Source: Candidatus Endomicrobium macrotermitis (GTDB taxonomy: Bacteria > Elusimicrobiota > Endomicrobiia > Endomicrobiales > Endomicrobiaceae). From it: a stretch of 54,925 nt of DNA. The notes beneath the pieces are model-generated. The model did not search any database. It was not told the origin of the DNA and saw only the letters and a program-made list of their open reading frames with translations. Position 1 is the first letter of the stretch, and each line of letters opens with the position of its first letter. Positions 26,096 through 34,268 of the stretch are shown here, piece by piece. The stretch is from NCBI GenBank assembly GCA_031271405.1, contig JAISVT010000063.1, positions 1 through 54,925 on the forward strand, written 5' to 3'. A program made the translations under genes and the position numbers.

Positions 26096-28060
26096 ATGAA
26101 AGTCATAGAGCTTAAAGGGTTGAAAAAAACATATCATCTTGAAAAAATAGACGTGCCGGTATTGCACGGCATTGACCTTGAAATAAATCAAGGCGAGTTT
26201 GTCGCGATAATGGGGCATTCCGGAAGCGGGAAATCCACTTTGCTTAACATTTTGGGGCTTTTGGACAAATCCAGCGAGGGTTCATTTAAACTTGCCGGAA
26301 TAGAAGTTTCGAAATATACCGATAACGAGCTTGCGTCTTTAAGAAACCGTTATATCGGTTTTATTTTTCAGCAGTTCAACCTTTTGACAAAACTTACCGC
26401 GCTTGAAAACGTTTCTCTTCCGGTAATTTATTCCGGCTCTAAAGACGAAAAAAAACATGAAAACCCGAAGAAACTTTTAGAGCTTGTGGGGCTTAAAGAC
26501 AGGATGGATCACCGCCCGAACGAAATGTCCGGCGGACAGCAGCAGAGGGTGGCGATCGCCCGTTCGCTGATAAATAAGCCGCTTGTGATTTTCGCGGACG
26601 AACCCACGGGAAACCTCGATACAAAATCCACAAAAGAAATCATCAATATATTAAAAAAGTTAAACGAGTCCGGCATAACCATAGTAATGGTGACCCATGA
26701 GCCGGATCTTACGGCTTATGCCACAAGGACGATAACCGTTCAGGACGGCTTGATCGTTTCGGACCAATCCTCAAACGGTTTTAAAGAAAGCAAAAAGAAA
26801 AATAACGCCCAAAGTTTTACGCACAAAGCGTTTTCAATTTCAAGAATCAAAGATTATTTCATCCAGGCTTCAAGGTCTCTGGTAGGAAATAAAATGAGGT
26901 CTGTTCTTTCCATACTCGGCGTTATGATAGGCGTGGCAAGTTTGATTTCTATGCTTGCCGTCGGTACGGGCGCGCAAAAAGCGATTGAAGAACAGGTCGC
27001 GGGCCTGGGTTCAAACCTTTTAATGGTAAGGCCCGGTATGGCGCAGTCCGGCGGAATATCTGCCGAAACCGGTTCGAGAATGCGGCTTTACCATGAAGAT
27101 ATAGAAGATTTAAGAAGAAACGTTCCGGGTATTGCCGGCATAACGGGGTACGCAAACGGCAGAGTGCAGGTTGTGGCAGGCGGAAGAAATTATAATACCC
27201 GCATGGAAGGCGTTTCCGTGGACTATTCGCAAATGCGCAATTCCGTTCCTTCAAGCGGCCGTTTTTTTACCGAACTTGAAAACACTGAAAAAAAGAGAGT
27301 GGTGCTGCTGGGGAAAACCGTAGTAAAAGAAATTTTCGGAAGCGAAGATTTTAATCCGATAGGCGAATACGTAAAAATCAACAGAATAGATTTTCAGGTG
27401 ATAGGGATACTGCCCATAAAAGGTTCGAGCGGTTTCCGTGATGAAGACGACAAAGTAATAATGCCTTTGAATACCGCAATGTACAGGGTCGCCGGTATGG
27501 ATCATCTGGACAATATGGACATTCAGGTAAAAGAAGACGCGGATATGCAGGAAGTTTCCGAACGCATAACGCAGCGCCTTTTGTTTACGCACAGATTCGA
27601 CCCTTCGGACGTGAGTGCCGTAAGAGTGCGCAATATGGCCGAAATTCAGGAGACAATGTCTTCCATGGCCTCGGCATTTTCGCTGCTTCTGGGGGCTATA
27701 GCTTTTATAAGTTTGCTTGTCGGCGGAATAGGGATTATGAACATAATGTTCGTTTCCGTTTCCGAAAGGACAAAAGAAATCGGTTTGAGAAAAGCCATAG
27801 GCGCAAACAACGCCGACATTTTGTTTCAGTTTATAATAGAGTCCATAGTGGTATGCTGCGCGGGCGGCATTATGGGCATACTTTTCGGCGCGGGCGGCGC
27901 TATTGCGATAAGCAAAATAGCCGGCTGGACAACCTCGGTAACTCTTTTTTCAATAGTTTTGGCTTTCTGTTTCTCTGCTTTTACGGGTCTTATTTTCGGC
28001 GTATGGCCTGCCAGAAAAGCCTCTCTTTTAAACCCCATAGAAGCATTAAGGCACGACTGA
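26096..28060 (+). CDS. MacB-type ABC transporter (ATPase-permease fusion)
   Basis: A 654-residue inner-membrane mechanotransmission-type transporter. Residues about 1-225 are the ATPase: Walker A GHSGSGKST, Q-loop FIFQQFNLL, signature MSGGQQQRVAIARSL, Walker B VIFADEPTGNLD. One helix (SVLSILGVMIGVASLISMLAV) leads into the periplasmic MacB_PCD domain. Three further helices form the FtsX domain near the C-terminus (FSLLLGAIAFISLLVGGIGIMN). Ribosome site AAGGAAG. Third gene of the OEP-adaptor-MacB set. MacAB systems export macrolides, peptides, lipoproteins or siderophores, and the substrate here is not determinable. Confidence 0.95.
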   Translation: MKVIELKGLKKTYHLEKIDVPVLHGIDLEINQGEFVAIMGHSGSGKSTLLNILGLLDKSSEGSFKLAGIEVSKYTDNELASLRNRYIGFIFQQFNLLTKLTALENVSLPVIYSGSKDEKKHENPKKLLELVGLKDRMDHRPNEMSGGQQQRVAIARSLINKPLVIFADEPTGNLDTKSTKEIINILKKLNESGITIVMVTHEPDLTAYATRTITVQDGLIVSDQSSNGFKESKKKNNAQSFTHKAFSISRIKDYFIQASRSLVGNKMRSVLSILGVMIGVASLISMLAVGTGAQKAIEEQVAGLGSNLLMVRPGMAQSGGISAETGSRMRLYHEDIEDLRRNVPGIAGITGYANGRVQVVAGGRNYNTRMEGVSVDYSQMRNSVPSSGRFFTELENTEKKRVVLLGKTVVKEIFGSEDFNPIGEYVKINRIDFQVIGILPIKGSSGFRDEDDKVIMPLNTAMYRVAGMDHLDNMDIQVKEDADMQEVSERITQRLLFTHRFDPSDVSAVRVRNMAEIQETMSSMASAFSLLLGAIAFISLLVGGIGIMNIMFVSVSERTKEIGLRKAIGANNADILFQFIIESIVVCCAGGIMGILFGAGGAIAISKIAGWTTSVTLFSIVLAFCFSAFTGLIFGVWPARKASLLNPIEALRHD

Positions 28061-28065
28061 TAAAA

Positions 28066-28869
28066 ATGAAAATTTTAGCTTTAGCCTGTTTTTGCGTTGA
28101 CGTTTTTCCCGAAAGCGGCAAAATTTTGCCCGGCGGCAATGCTTTAAATCTTGCTGTCAACTGCAAACTTGCCGGGCACGAAGTTTTTGTTATGGGAAAT
28201 ATCGGCAAAGACAAATACGGCGAAATACTTAAAAATTCGATCGATAAATACAAACTTGACCGCTCAAAAATTTATGAAACGGAAGGGCAGACCGCAAACC
28301 ACGTCATACATATAGACGAACGCGGCGACAGATATTTCAAAGACGGCGCATGGACCGGCGGAGTTTGGGACAAATTTAAAGTAAGCGAAGCCGATAAAAT
28401 TTTTATGTCCGGTATGGATATTGTAGCAACCACCGTATTTGAGCCGGATTTTGAAAATATAGTGCAAGCAGGAAAAACCGCAAAAATTCTTGCCGCAGAT
28501 TTTCACGATGTCGAAATAAACCCTTTATACGAAAAATATTTTCCGGACATAGACTTATTTTTCATAAGCGGGAAAAACCGGGATTCGGCCGTATTTAGAA
28601 AATATTTAAAAACCCTTTCCGAAAAATATGAAACCGTTTTTACGGCAACGCTCGGCGAATACGGAAGCGTCGCATATAAAAACGGGAAAGAGTATATTTG
28701 CAAAGCCGCAGAAGTTGAAAAAGTAACAGATACCACAGGCTGCGGCGACAGTTATCAGGCAGGTTTCATAACCGAATACGCATCCTCAAAAAACATAGAA
28801 AAATCAATGCAAGCCGGCTCCCGGTTTGCCGCAAAAACCCTGTCCCATGTCGGCGGGTTTGAGATATAA
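28066..28869 (+). CDS. PfkB-family sugar kinase, fructoselysine-6-kinase-like
   Basis: A 267-residue ribokinase-fold kinase. The N-terminal sugar-binding signature is GKILPGGNALNLAVNCKLAG, and the C-terminal anion-hole/catalytic motif is DTTGCGDSYQAGF, whose Asp is the base. The compact length and GMDIV/FISGKN blocks recall FrlD-type fructosamine kinases, but this is a loose match. Start at 28066 (MKILALACF), five bases after the macB stop; a longer frame overlapping macB does not resemble the family. It could also be a ribokinase or another PfkB enzyme. Confidence 0.8.
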   Translation: MKILALACFCVDVFPESGKILPGGNALNLAVNCKLAGHEVFVMGNIGKDKYGEILKNSIDKYKLDRSKIYETEGQTANHVIHIDERGDRYFKDGAWTGGVWDKFKVSEADKIFMSGMDIVATTVFEPDFENIVQAGKTAKILAADFHDVEINPLYEKYFPDIDLFFISGKNRDSAVFRKYLKTLSEKYETVFTATLGEYGSVAYKNGKEYICKAAEVEKVTDTTGCGDSYQAGFITEYASSKNIEKSMQAGSRFAAKTLSHVGGFEI

Positions 28870-28874
28870 AATTG

Positions 28875-30374
28875 TTAAATATCTGCGTCACAATAGTTAT
28901 AAATAATATGTAATTCTTTTTTTGCCAATTGTGAAATTATAGAGTCATCAAAAGCGCAGAGCGCTATAATCTTATTCTGCTTATCGTGTAAATCTTCATC
29001 ATTACAAACAGGGTCGTTGTTTTCAAGTTTTATTCTTATAGGGTTAGTTAGAGAATATATGACAGGATATTTTTTTGTAAAAGATTCACCTTCTTTATCT
29101 TGAATGTTCTTTTTATTATCACATATAGATAGGGATAAATTATTTTTTAAGTAATATTTTTTTGTGCCTTCATCAAAATAATCGCTACTTTTATTGTTAC
29201 AATTACAAACCTCTCTTTTTAGAGAGCACTCTTTTATAGGGCAATTAATATCTTGGGAAAATATTTCATTCTTATCTGTCCATTTTTGCAAAGTACTTAT
29301 TTTATTTTTACTTTCTTTCCTATAAACAATATCATCTATTAATTTTTTAGTTTTACTTGAACAACTACTTTTATGTTGCATGATTGAAGTAAAAAAGTAA
29401 CTATCATCAAATTTTATAACCGCATCTAGGTTTTTTTCTGTCAAGAGCATTTTTTTAGCGGACTCATAATCAAAAACCAATTTTTTATTAACTAATTCGT
29501 CAAAAATAAATTTAGCAATAGAGTCAAAATATTGATAAGTACGATTGTATATGATTCTTAAATAATGATGATATCTTGCAAATAAAAAATCCTCTATCAC
29601 TGCCAGCGCTTTACCTTTTACGCATAAAATTTCTTGTTCAGTATTTGGAAATTTTACTACTTCAAAAGATTCGATTAAATATTCCATATCAAACATCCCA
29701 TAAATAAGACCTGCATTTTTTGAATCTCTGTTTAGGTAGTCCATTCTGTCGATGTCTAAATCAGAATGCATTATTTGATTAAAAAGAAGGGTTGGATGAT
29801 GTCCACAGACAATGCCGGCTATTTCTTCAATATCTTTGTCGTTATGCCTGCCAGATTCTTTTAAAATTTTTGTTATACCATTGTCGAAATCAGTGTTTTT
29901 TATTATTTCAGCACTTAATTCTTCATGAAGTGCCGAGTATTTTTTATGTTTTTCAACAGTAGCCGTTTGATCAACAGGATGTGTATTAGTATTGGTGGGT
30001 TTAAAAGAATCTTCTATTTTTAAATCCTCATTCTGTTTTTTATTATCTGAATAAACTTCCTCAATGGTGTGTGATAGAGGGAAGTGTCCAATGTCATGTA
30101 GCAAAGCCGCCAATCTTATCTTTATCTGATTACTTTCAGATATGTTCAAATGTCTTAAAAGCCTATCCGCGACTCCTAAAACACCAATTGAATGTGAAAA
30201 TCTAGTGTGGGTTGCTCCCGGAAATACATAATAAGCAAGACCAAGTTGTTTGATATTTCGTAGTCTTTGAAAATAAGGGGAGTTTATGATCGCGTATTCT
30301 GTTTCTGTGAGATGTATTATCCCTTGTAGGTCATCAAAAATTCTATGTTTGTATTGCAGTCTTTGAAGAGACAT
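28875..30374 (-). CDS. HD-domain phosphohydrolase (dNTPase/SAMHD1-like)
   Basis: A 499-residue metal-dependent phosphohydrolase. HD-fold motifs are GATHTRFSHSIG (His56, Arg58, His61), LLHDIGHFPLSH (His93, Asp94) and SDLDIDRMDYL (Asp209 region), as in dGTPase and SAMHD1-like proteins and Bacillus YwfO. An unusual cysteine cluster C-x4-C-x6-C-x-C (Cys378, 383, 390, 392) lies in the C-terminal half. The gene starts in TAATG overlap with the upstream YwgA-like gene, so the two are translationally coupled. Base composition is visibly more AT-rich than the neighbours, which suggests acquisition. Substrate could be dNTPs or another nucleotide. A defence role is inferred only. Confidence 0.85.
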   Translation of the reverse strand: MSLQRLQYKHRIFDDLQGIIHLTETEYAIINSPYFQRLRNIKQLGLAYYVFPGATHTRFSHSIGVLGVADRLLRHLNISESNQIKIRLAALLHDIGHFPLSHTIEEVYSDNKKQNEDLKIEDSFKPTNTNTHPVDQTATVEKHKKYSALHEELSAEIIKNTDFDNGITKILKESGRHNDKDIEEIAGIVCGHHPTLLFNQIMHSDLDIDRMDYLNRDSKNAGLIYGMFDMEYLIESFEVVKFPNTEQEILCVKGKALAVIEDFLFARYHHYLRIIYNRTYQYFDSIAKFIFDELVNKKLVFDYESAKKMLLTEKNLDAVIKFDDSYFFTSIMQHKSSCSSKTKKLIDDIVYRKESKNKISTLQKWTDKNEIFSQDINCPIKECSLKREVCNCNNKSSDYFDEGTKKYYLKNNLSLSICDNKKNIQDKEGESFTKKYPVIYSLTNPIRIKLENNDPVCNDEDLHDKQNKIIALCAFDDSIISQLAKKELHIIYNYCDADI

Positions 30375-30883
30375 TATTGTCCCTGATTACGAGGAACGAT
30401 ATTATCAACAACTTTACGTGCTTCGTCAACATGAACTGATAAGTGTCCTTTATTAGCTTCTATATATTTTTTACACTCATCTTCGTCAAAATATTTTTTG
30501 CTTGCCAAATAATGATAAGTAGCAACTAATTCTATCCAATCTACTTCATCCATGCTTGCAGGACGTACATCTAGTATATCGTCTTTGATTTGAGTAATCT
30601 TTTTTGTTATTTCTTCTTTAAGAGTGTAATCGGCAGATAAAGCATTTAAATTGCTAAAGTCTTCACTCATTAGAAATAAATCTTTAGTTAAATCTGGAGA
30701 GTATGGTCCATAAATGTATAAATTATATCTGTAAGAGAGAGGGAAAGAAGAAATTTCTTGTAGTAAATAAACAATTTTCTGAAATCTTTTTCTAGAGACA
30801 AAGTCTTCTCTAATGCCCTTTAGAAGTTCTTTTATTCCAAGAGCAGAAAATGACAAAAATAAAAAAAAATTTTTTTTATTCAT
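30374..30883 (-). CDS. YwgA-like protein, partner of the HD hydrolase
   Basis: A 169-residue protein with RKRFQKIVYLLQEISSF and YNLYIYGPYSPDL, which match the conserved core of Bacillus YwgA-type proteins (related in shape to Panacea/DUF4065 domains). B. subtilis has ywgA close to the HD gene ywfO, so the pairing is recurrent. The start is placed at 30883 (MNKKNFFLF): a strong promoter has its -10 at 30899-30894, so a frame extension up to 30922 would lie upstream of the transcript. No family function is established. It might sense or restrain the hydrolase. Confidence 0.7.
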   Translation of the reverse strand: MNKKNFFLFLSFSALGIKELLKGIREDFVSRKRFQKIVYLLQEISSFPLSYRYNLYIYGPYSPDLTKDLFLMSEDFSNLNALSADYTLKEEITKKITQIKDDILDVRPASMDEVDWIELVATYHYLASKKYFDEDECKKYIEANKGHLSVHVDEARKVVDNIVPRNQGQ

Positions 30884-30893
30884 GAACACAAAT

Positions 30894-30922
30894 ATAATAC
30901 CTTTTTGTATTTGGTAAGTCAA
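30894..30922 (-). promoter_or_regulatory. Promoter of the YwgA-HD module, nearly leaderless
   Basis: On the minus strand: TTGACT (30922-30917), 17-base spacer, TATTAT (30899-30894). Expected transcription start is near 30887, four bases before the ATG at 30883. No ribosome site is possible in so short a leader. Confidence 0.75.
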
Positions 30923-30965
30923 TTTTATGTAACATAAAATCTCTAATAATTATCGGTAAAATTGA

Positions 30966-31118
30966 TCAATCCTTATTCATTAGCTTAATTCTGTTTTTAA
31001 GCCTTTTAAAAATGGCTTTGTGTTCATAACGGACATCATTCTTTTTAGAAGCAATGTCAGCCTCATCAAGTTTAAAATCAATGTTCTGTGTTAAATCGGC
31101 ATATTTCCGTAAATTCAA
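30966..31118 (-). CDS. 50-residue ORF upstream of the HD module
   Basis: TTG start preceded by a strong AGGAG with five-base spacing, then a lysine-rich, helix-forming sequence (NLRKYADLTQNIDFKLDE... KAIFKRLKNRIKLMNKD). It stops 83 bases before the YwgA-like start codon and begins 34 bases after the ZIP transporter stop. It is AT-rich like the island below it. The frame is open for eight codons upstream of the TTG, so it might also be the tail of a decayed gene. No family recognised. Confidence 0.5.
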   Translation of the reverse strand: MNLRKYADLTQNIDFKLDEADIASKKNDVRYEHKAIFKRLKNRIKLMNKD

Positions 31119-31151
31119 AAGGTCTCCTGTGTAGTAACTACTTTAACCGTA

Positions 31152-31874
31152 TCAATGCTTAAAAAAATGTTCCACGGCAAGTATAACGGCGACCCCGACA
31201 AAAAGCATGAGAGGGGTGATTCTTGACTGGCTTTCGTGGGTTTCGGGGATCAAATCGGAAGCGGCAAGAAATATAAAGGAGCCTGCCGCCGCGGAAAGAA
31301 GCGCTCCTAATGCCGGCTGGGACACGTCTTTAAACAAAAGTATTCCGGCTATTGTTCCAAGCGGCGTAAACAAAGCGGTAAAAAGCGAAAATCCGAAAAT
31401 TTTATTTTTTGACGCTCCGGAATGAAGCAGTATTCCGGATATCGTTATCCCGTCAGGCAGTTTATGCAGTAAAACCGCAAATGCCGTAAGCATTCCTAGC
31501 CCCGCGTTTGCCTCAAAGCCCGCAGCTATAATCAAACCGTCTATAAGCGAATGAAAAGAAAGCCCAATTGTCGCGGGAACGTCTATTTTTTCATGCGTGC
31601 GGCATTCATCGCCGTGATTCGGATGAAACAAAATCACAAACTGTAAAAAAAACATTGCAAGAAAGCCCGCCAAAATATAAAAATGAGCGTGAGGGTTTCC
31701 CTCGAACCCTTCCGGTATAAGGTGGGTAAAAGCAATGGCAAGCATTACGCCTGCCGAAAAACTTATTATCAAAACGGAGTGTTTTTCGGCTTTTTTGTGA
31801 AACCACAAAACCAAAGCCGCCCCGAGCATTGCCGCAGCGGCGGCGATAAACGAATATGTTATTGTTGAAAGCAT
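31152..31874 (-). CDS. ZIP-family divalent metal transporter
   Basis: A 240-residue inner-membrane protein with about eight helices. The ZIP core is HSLIDGLIIAAGFE in TM4, with its metal-binding His and Asp, and LLHKLPDGITISG in TM5 (His-Lys-Leu-Pro-Asp/Glu type motif). FTHLIPEGFEG is in an early helix, and a His-rich loop HPNHGDECRTHEK occurs before TM4. Ribosome site AAAGGA. Likely imports Zn or another divalent cation. An ATGACC-17-TACAAT pair upstream could be a weak promoter whose -35 comes from a repeat. Confidence 0.92.
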   Translation of the reverse strand: MLSTITYSFIAAAAAMLGAALVLWFHKKAEKHSVLIISFSAGVMLAIAFTHLIPEGFEGNPHAHFYILAGFLAMFFLQFVILFHPNHGDECRTHEKIDVPATIGLSFHSLIDGLIIAAGFEANAGLGMLTAFAVLLHKLPDGITISGILLHSGASKNKIFGFSLFTALFTPLGTIAGILLFKDVSQPALGALLSAAAGSFIFLAASDLIPETHESQSRITPLMLFVGVAVILAVEHFFKH

Positions 31875-31960
31875 TTTGTTTTCCTTTGATTGTATTTATT
31901 GTGAACTTGCCGGTCATTCCCGATAGTTTTAGCCGGGAATCCATTTTTGCTGAAGAATAA
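31875..31960. repeat. GTCATTCCCG-type palindrome upstream of the ZIP gene
   Basis: Bases 31913-31956 read GTCATTCCCGA ... CGGGAATCCATTTTTGCTGAA, a near copy of the element at about 4665-4705. It directly abuts the MITE-like copy that begins at 31962. Confidence 0.65.
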
Positions 31961-31961
31961 C

Positions 31962-32045
31962 GGAATTATCCCGTTATGCGCATTAGTAAAGTCCGCCATC
32001 ATGCGCGTAGCCGCAGGGTGACAACTGCCTGTCAGGGGATAATTC
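31962..32045. repeat. MITE-like palindromic element, copy 2 (84 bp)
   Basis: Starts GGAATTATCCC and ends GGGGATAATTC, as copy 1 at 5672-5809, but lacks that copy's central 54 bases. The shared flanking cores are nearly identical. Bases 32046-32273 beyond it hold no gene that I can support. Confidence 0.75.
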
Positions 32046-32273
32046 AGAATATTTATTCCTGATGTCTTTTAAAGAGCAACTCGGATCTCCGACAGATACA
32101 TTCGGAAGAGTTTTTAGCCGTCGCCGTGCCGCCCTTAACGCGAGTCTATAAGCAGTCAATTTTGGGTGCTTTCTGCGTCCGTGCAAAAAGTAATCCGGAT
32201 GCATGGCGAAGCGTCTGCTGTGACCGAAATTTCAGCATTCCCTAAAATGCAATTTGGCGCCATAGCAAACAAA

Positions 32274-34145
32274 CTATATATCTTTAATCCACCCGCCGGC
32301 ATTGCCTTCCGCCGGCATTTGCCAATCGCCGCGCGGCGATAAAGAAACCGAGCCGGCTTTTACTCCGTCCGGAACGCAATTGCGTTTAAATTGGTTTGCA
32401 AAAAAACGTTTTATAAAAACAGTAAAAGTTCTTTTGATTTTTTCCCGCTTATATTTTCCGGAAAAAGCCTTTTCAGCCAGAAAAAGAATTTTTTCAGGGC
32501 AGAACCCGAAACGAACCGTATAATACAAAAAGAAATCGTGAAGTTCGTAAGGGCCGATGATATTTTCTGTTTTTTGTAAAATTTTGCCGTTTTTTGCAGG
32601 CAGTAATTCCGGACTTATTTCGGTATTTAAAATACCCGCTAATGCCTTTTTATATCCGGGGACTCTGTTCCCTTCGTAAGAAATGAGATGCTTTACAAGG
32701 GTTTTCGGGACCGTGCAGTTTACCGAATACATAGACATATGGTCGCCGTTATAAGTGTTCCACCCGAGCGCGATTTCGGAAAGGTCTCCGGTACCTGTTA
32801 CAAGCCCTTTTTCGGCATTGGCAATATCCATCAAAATCTGCGTCCGTTCGCGCGCCTGCGCGTTTTCATAAGCGGTATCTTTGACGCCTTTGTGGGATAT
32901 GTCTTTCAAATGGGCGTTTACCGCATCCGTTATAGGTATATTTCTAATACCAATGCCGAGAGCTTTTGACAAATATTCAACATTTTTCAACGTTTTTTTG
33001 CTTGTACCGAGCCCGGGCATTGTAACGGCGATAACGTCTTTTTTATCTTTTCCTAAAATCTCGTAACTTCTTAAAATGACCAAAAGCGCAAGGCAGGAAT
33101 CCAGACCGCCCGAAACGCCTATGACCGCGTTAAGGCCTGTAAATTTAAGCCTTGCAGCCAAAGCTTTTGACTGTATTTGAAGTATAAGTTCGGCTCTTTG
33201 GGAAATATCCTGAGGTATAAAAGGGTGAGATGAAAAAACTCTTACAAAATCAGCGCTTTTTTTTTTAGGGAAACATTGAAACGGTATAAAGCGGTAACCG
33301 CTTTCTTCGTTTTCAGAGTAAATAAAGTTTGTCCCGATGCGTTCTTTGCCGAGTTTTTCCGTGTCTATTTCACAAATCGTAAGCCCCGTTTCGTAAAGCC
33401 CGCTTTCGGATATGATTTCTCCGTTTTCGGCTATAATTCTGCGTCCTGAAAAAAGAGCGTCGCTTACGGATTCGCCTTTGCCCGCGGAAGCGTAAACATA
33501 GCCCGCGGCCAAACGGCCTGAGCAGGCTTTTATCAAAGTTTTTATGTAATCGCTTTTTCCCGCAAGTTCGGTTGAAGCGGCAAGGTTTACCATAATCGCC
33601 GCGCCTTCCTGCGCGTGGCGTATGGAAGGCGGAGCGGGCATAAACATATCTTCGCCGATTTCCGCGGCAACGGATATATCGGAATTTTCATCAGCGGTAA
33701 AAATTAAGTCGGTTCCGAACGGGACGTTTTGCCCTAAAATTTTTATATCGTCATATTCACCGGCGGTTTCTCCGGAAGAAAAACTGCCCGTAACCGCAGT
33801 TTTAGGGACAATGCCTAAAATTTTGCCTTTTTGAACGGCAATCGCGCAGGAAAAAAGCCTGCCCCTGTGCCGTACCGGCGTACCGATAAAAAACAAAAGT
33901 TCCGCTTTTTTTGAAAAATTAACGATTTTTTCTATTGCTTCAAGAGAGGATTTTTTTAAAGCCGAAGATAAAAACAGGTCTCCGCAGGTATAACCGGTTA
34001 CGCAAAGTTCGGGAAAAACCAAAACTTCAGCGCCCGCCGCGTCCGCTTTTTTAATAAGTTTTATGATTTCCGCAGCGTTTGCCGAGGGATTCGCAACAGT
34101 AATTTCAGGCACAGCCGCCGCAACTTTGACAAAACCGTGTTTCAT
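32274..34145 (-). CDS. nadE: NAD synthetase with a degenerate glutaminase domain
   Basis: A 623-residue protein with the two-domain layout of glutamine-dependent NAD synthetase, the last step of NAD formation. Residues about 1-270 are the nitrilase-type glutaminase: VFPELCVTGY (Glu46) and VPKTAVTG (Lys115). The third catalytic position reads AAEIGEDMFMPAPPS, giving Gly164 where the family has Cys (usual EICED.W.P.PPS). Residues about 340-600 are the synthetase, with P-loop GVSGGLDSCLA, TGTGDLSEIALGW and the conserved NTYNGDHM. The synthetase looks intact, so the enzyme may use free ammonia. Start ATG has CGGAG upstream. A single-base error could mimic this change. Confidence 0.9.
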   Translation of the reverse strand: MKHGFVKVAAAVPEITVANPSANAAEIIKLIKKADAAGAEVLVFPELCVTGYTCGDLFLSSALKKSSLEAIEKIVNFSKKAELLFFIGTPVRHRGRLFSCAIAVQKGKILGIVPKTAVTGSFSSGETAGEYDDIKILGQNVPFGTDLIFTADENSDISVAAEIGEDMFMPAPPSIRHAQEGAAIMVNLAASTELAGKSDYIKTLIKACSGRLAAGYVYASAGKGESVSDALFSGRRIIAENGEIISESGLYETGLTICEIDTEKLGKERIGTNFIYSENEESGYRFIPFQCFPKKKSADFVRVFSSHPFIPQDISQRAELILQIQSKALAARLKFTGLNAVIGVSGGLDSCLALLVILRSYEILGKDKKDVIAVTMPGLGTSKKTLKNVEYLSKALGIGIRNIPITDAVNAHLKDISHKGVKDTAYENAQARERTQILMDIANAEKGLVTGTGDLSEIALGWNTYNGDHMSMYSVNCTVPKTLVKHLISYEGNRVPGYKKALAGILNTEISPELLPAKNGKILQKTENIIGPYELHDFFLYYTVRFGFCPEKILFLAEKAFSGKYKREKIKRTFTVFIKRFFANQFKRNCVPDGVKAGSVSLSPRGDWQMPAEGNAGGWIKDI

Positions 34146-34180
34146 TATTTTGCGCTCCGAAAAGCATTTAATATTGCAAC

Positions 34181-34209
34181 ATTATACTTTTTTATGAAAT
34201 AAACAACAA
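34181..34209 (-). promoter_or_regulatory. Probable nadE promoter
   Basis: On the minus strand: TTGTTG (34209-34204), 17-base spacer, TATAAT (34186-34181). Start of transcription is expected near 34174, leaving a leader of about 30 bases with CGGAG before the ATG. Confidence 0.5.
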
Positions 34210-34268
34210 AAAACGCCGAGTAATTTAAATTCGAGCAGATGTTATTAAAATGCTTCATCAGCATGAGA

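Noticed and set aside
27853-28065. Long N-terminal extension of the PfkB kinase
   Set aside because: It overlaps the end of macB in another frame and has no kinase features; the family starts at MKILALACF.
31983-32204. A 73-codon minus-strand open frame
   Set aside because: It begins in repeat-rich DNA and ends in the MITE-like copy, with no supporting signals.
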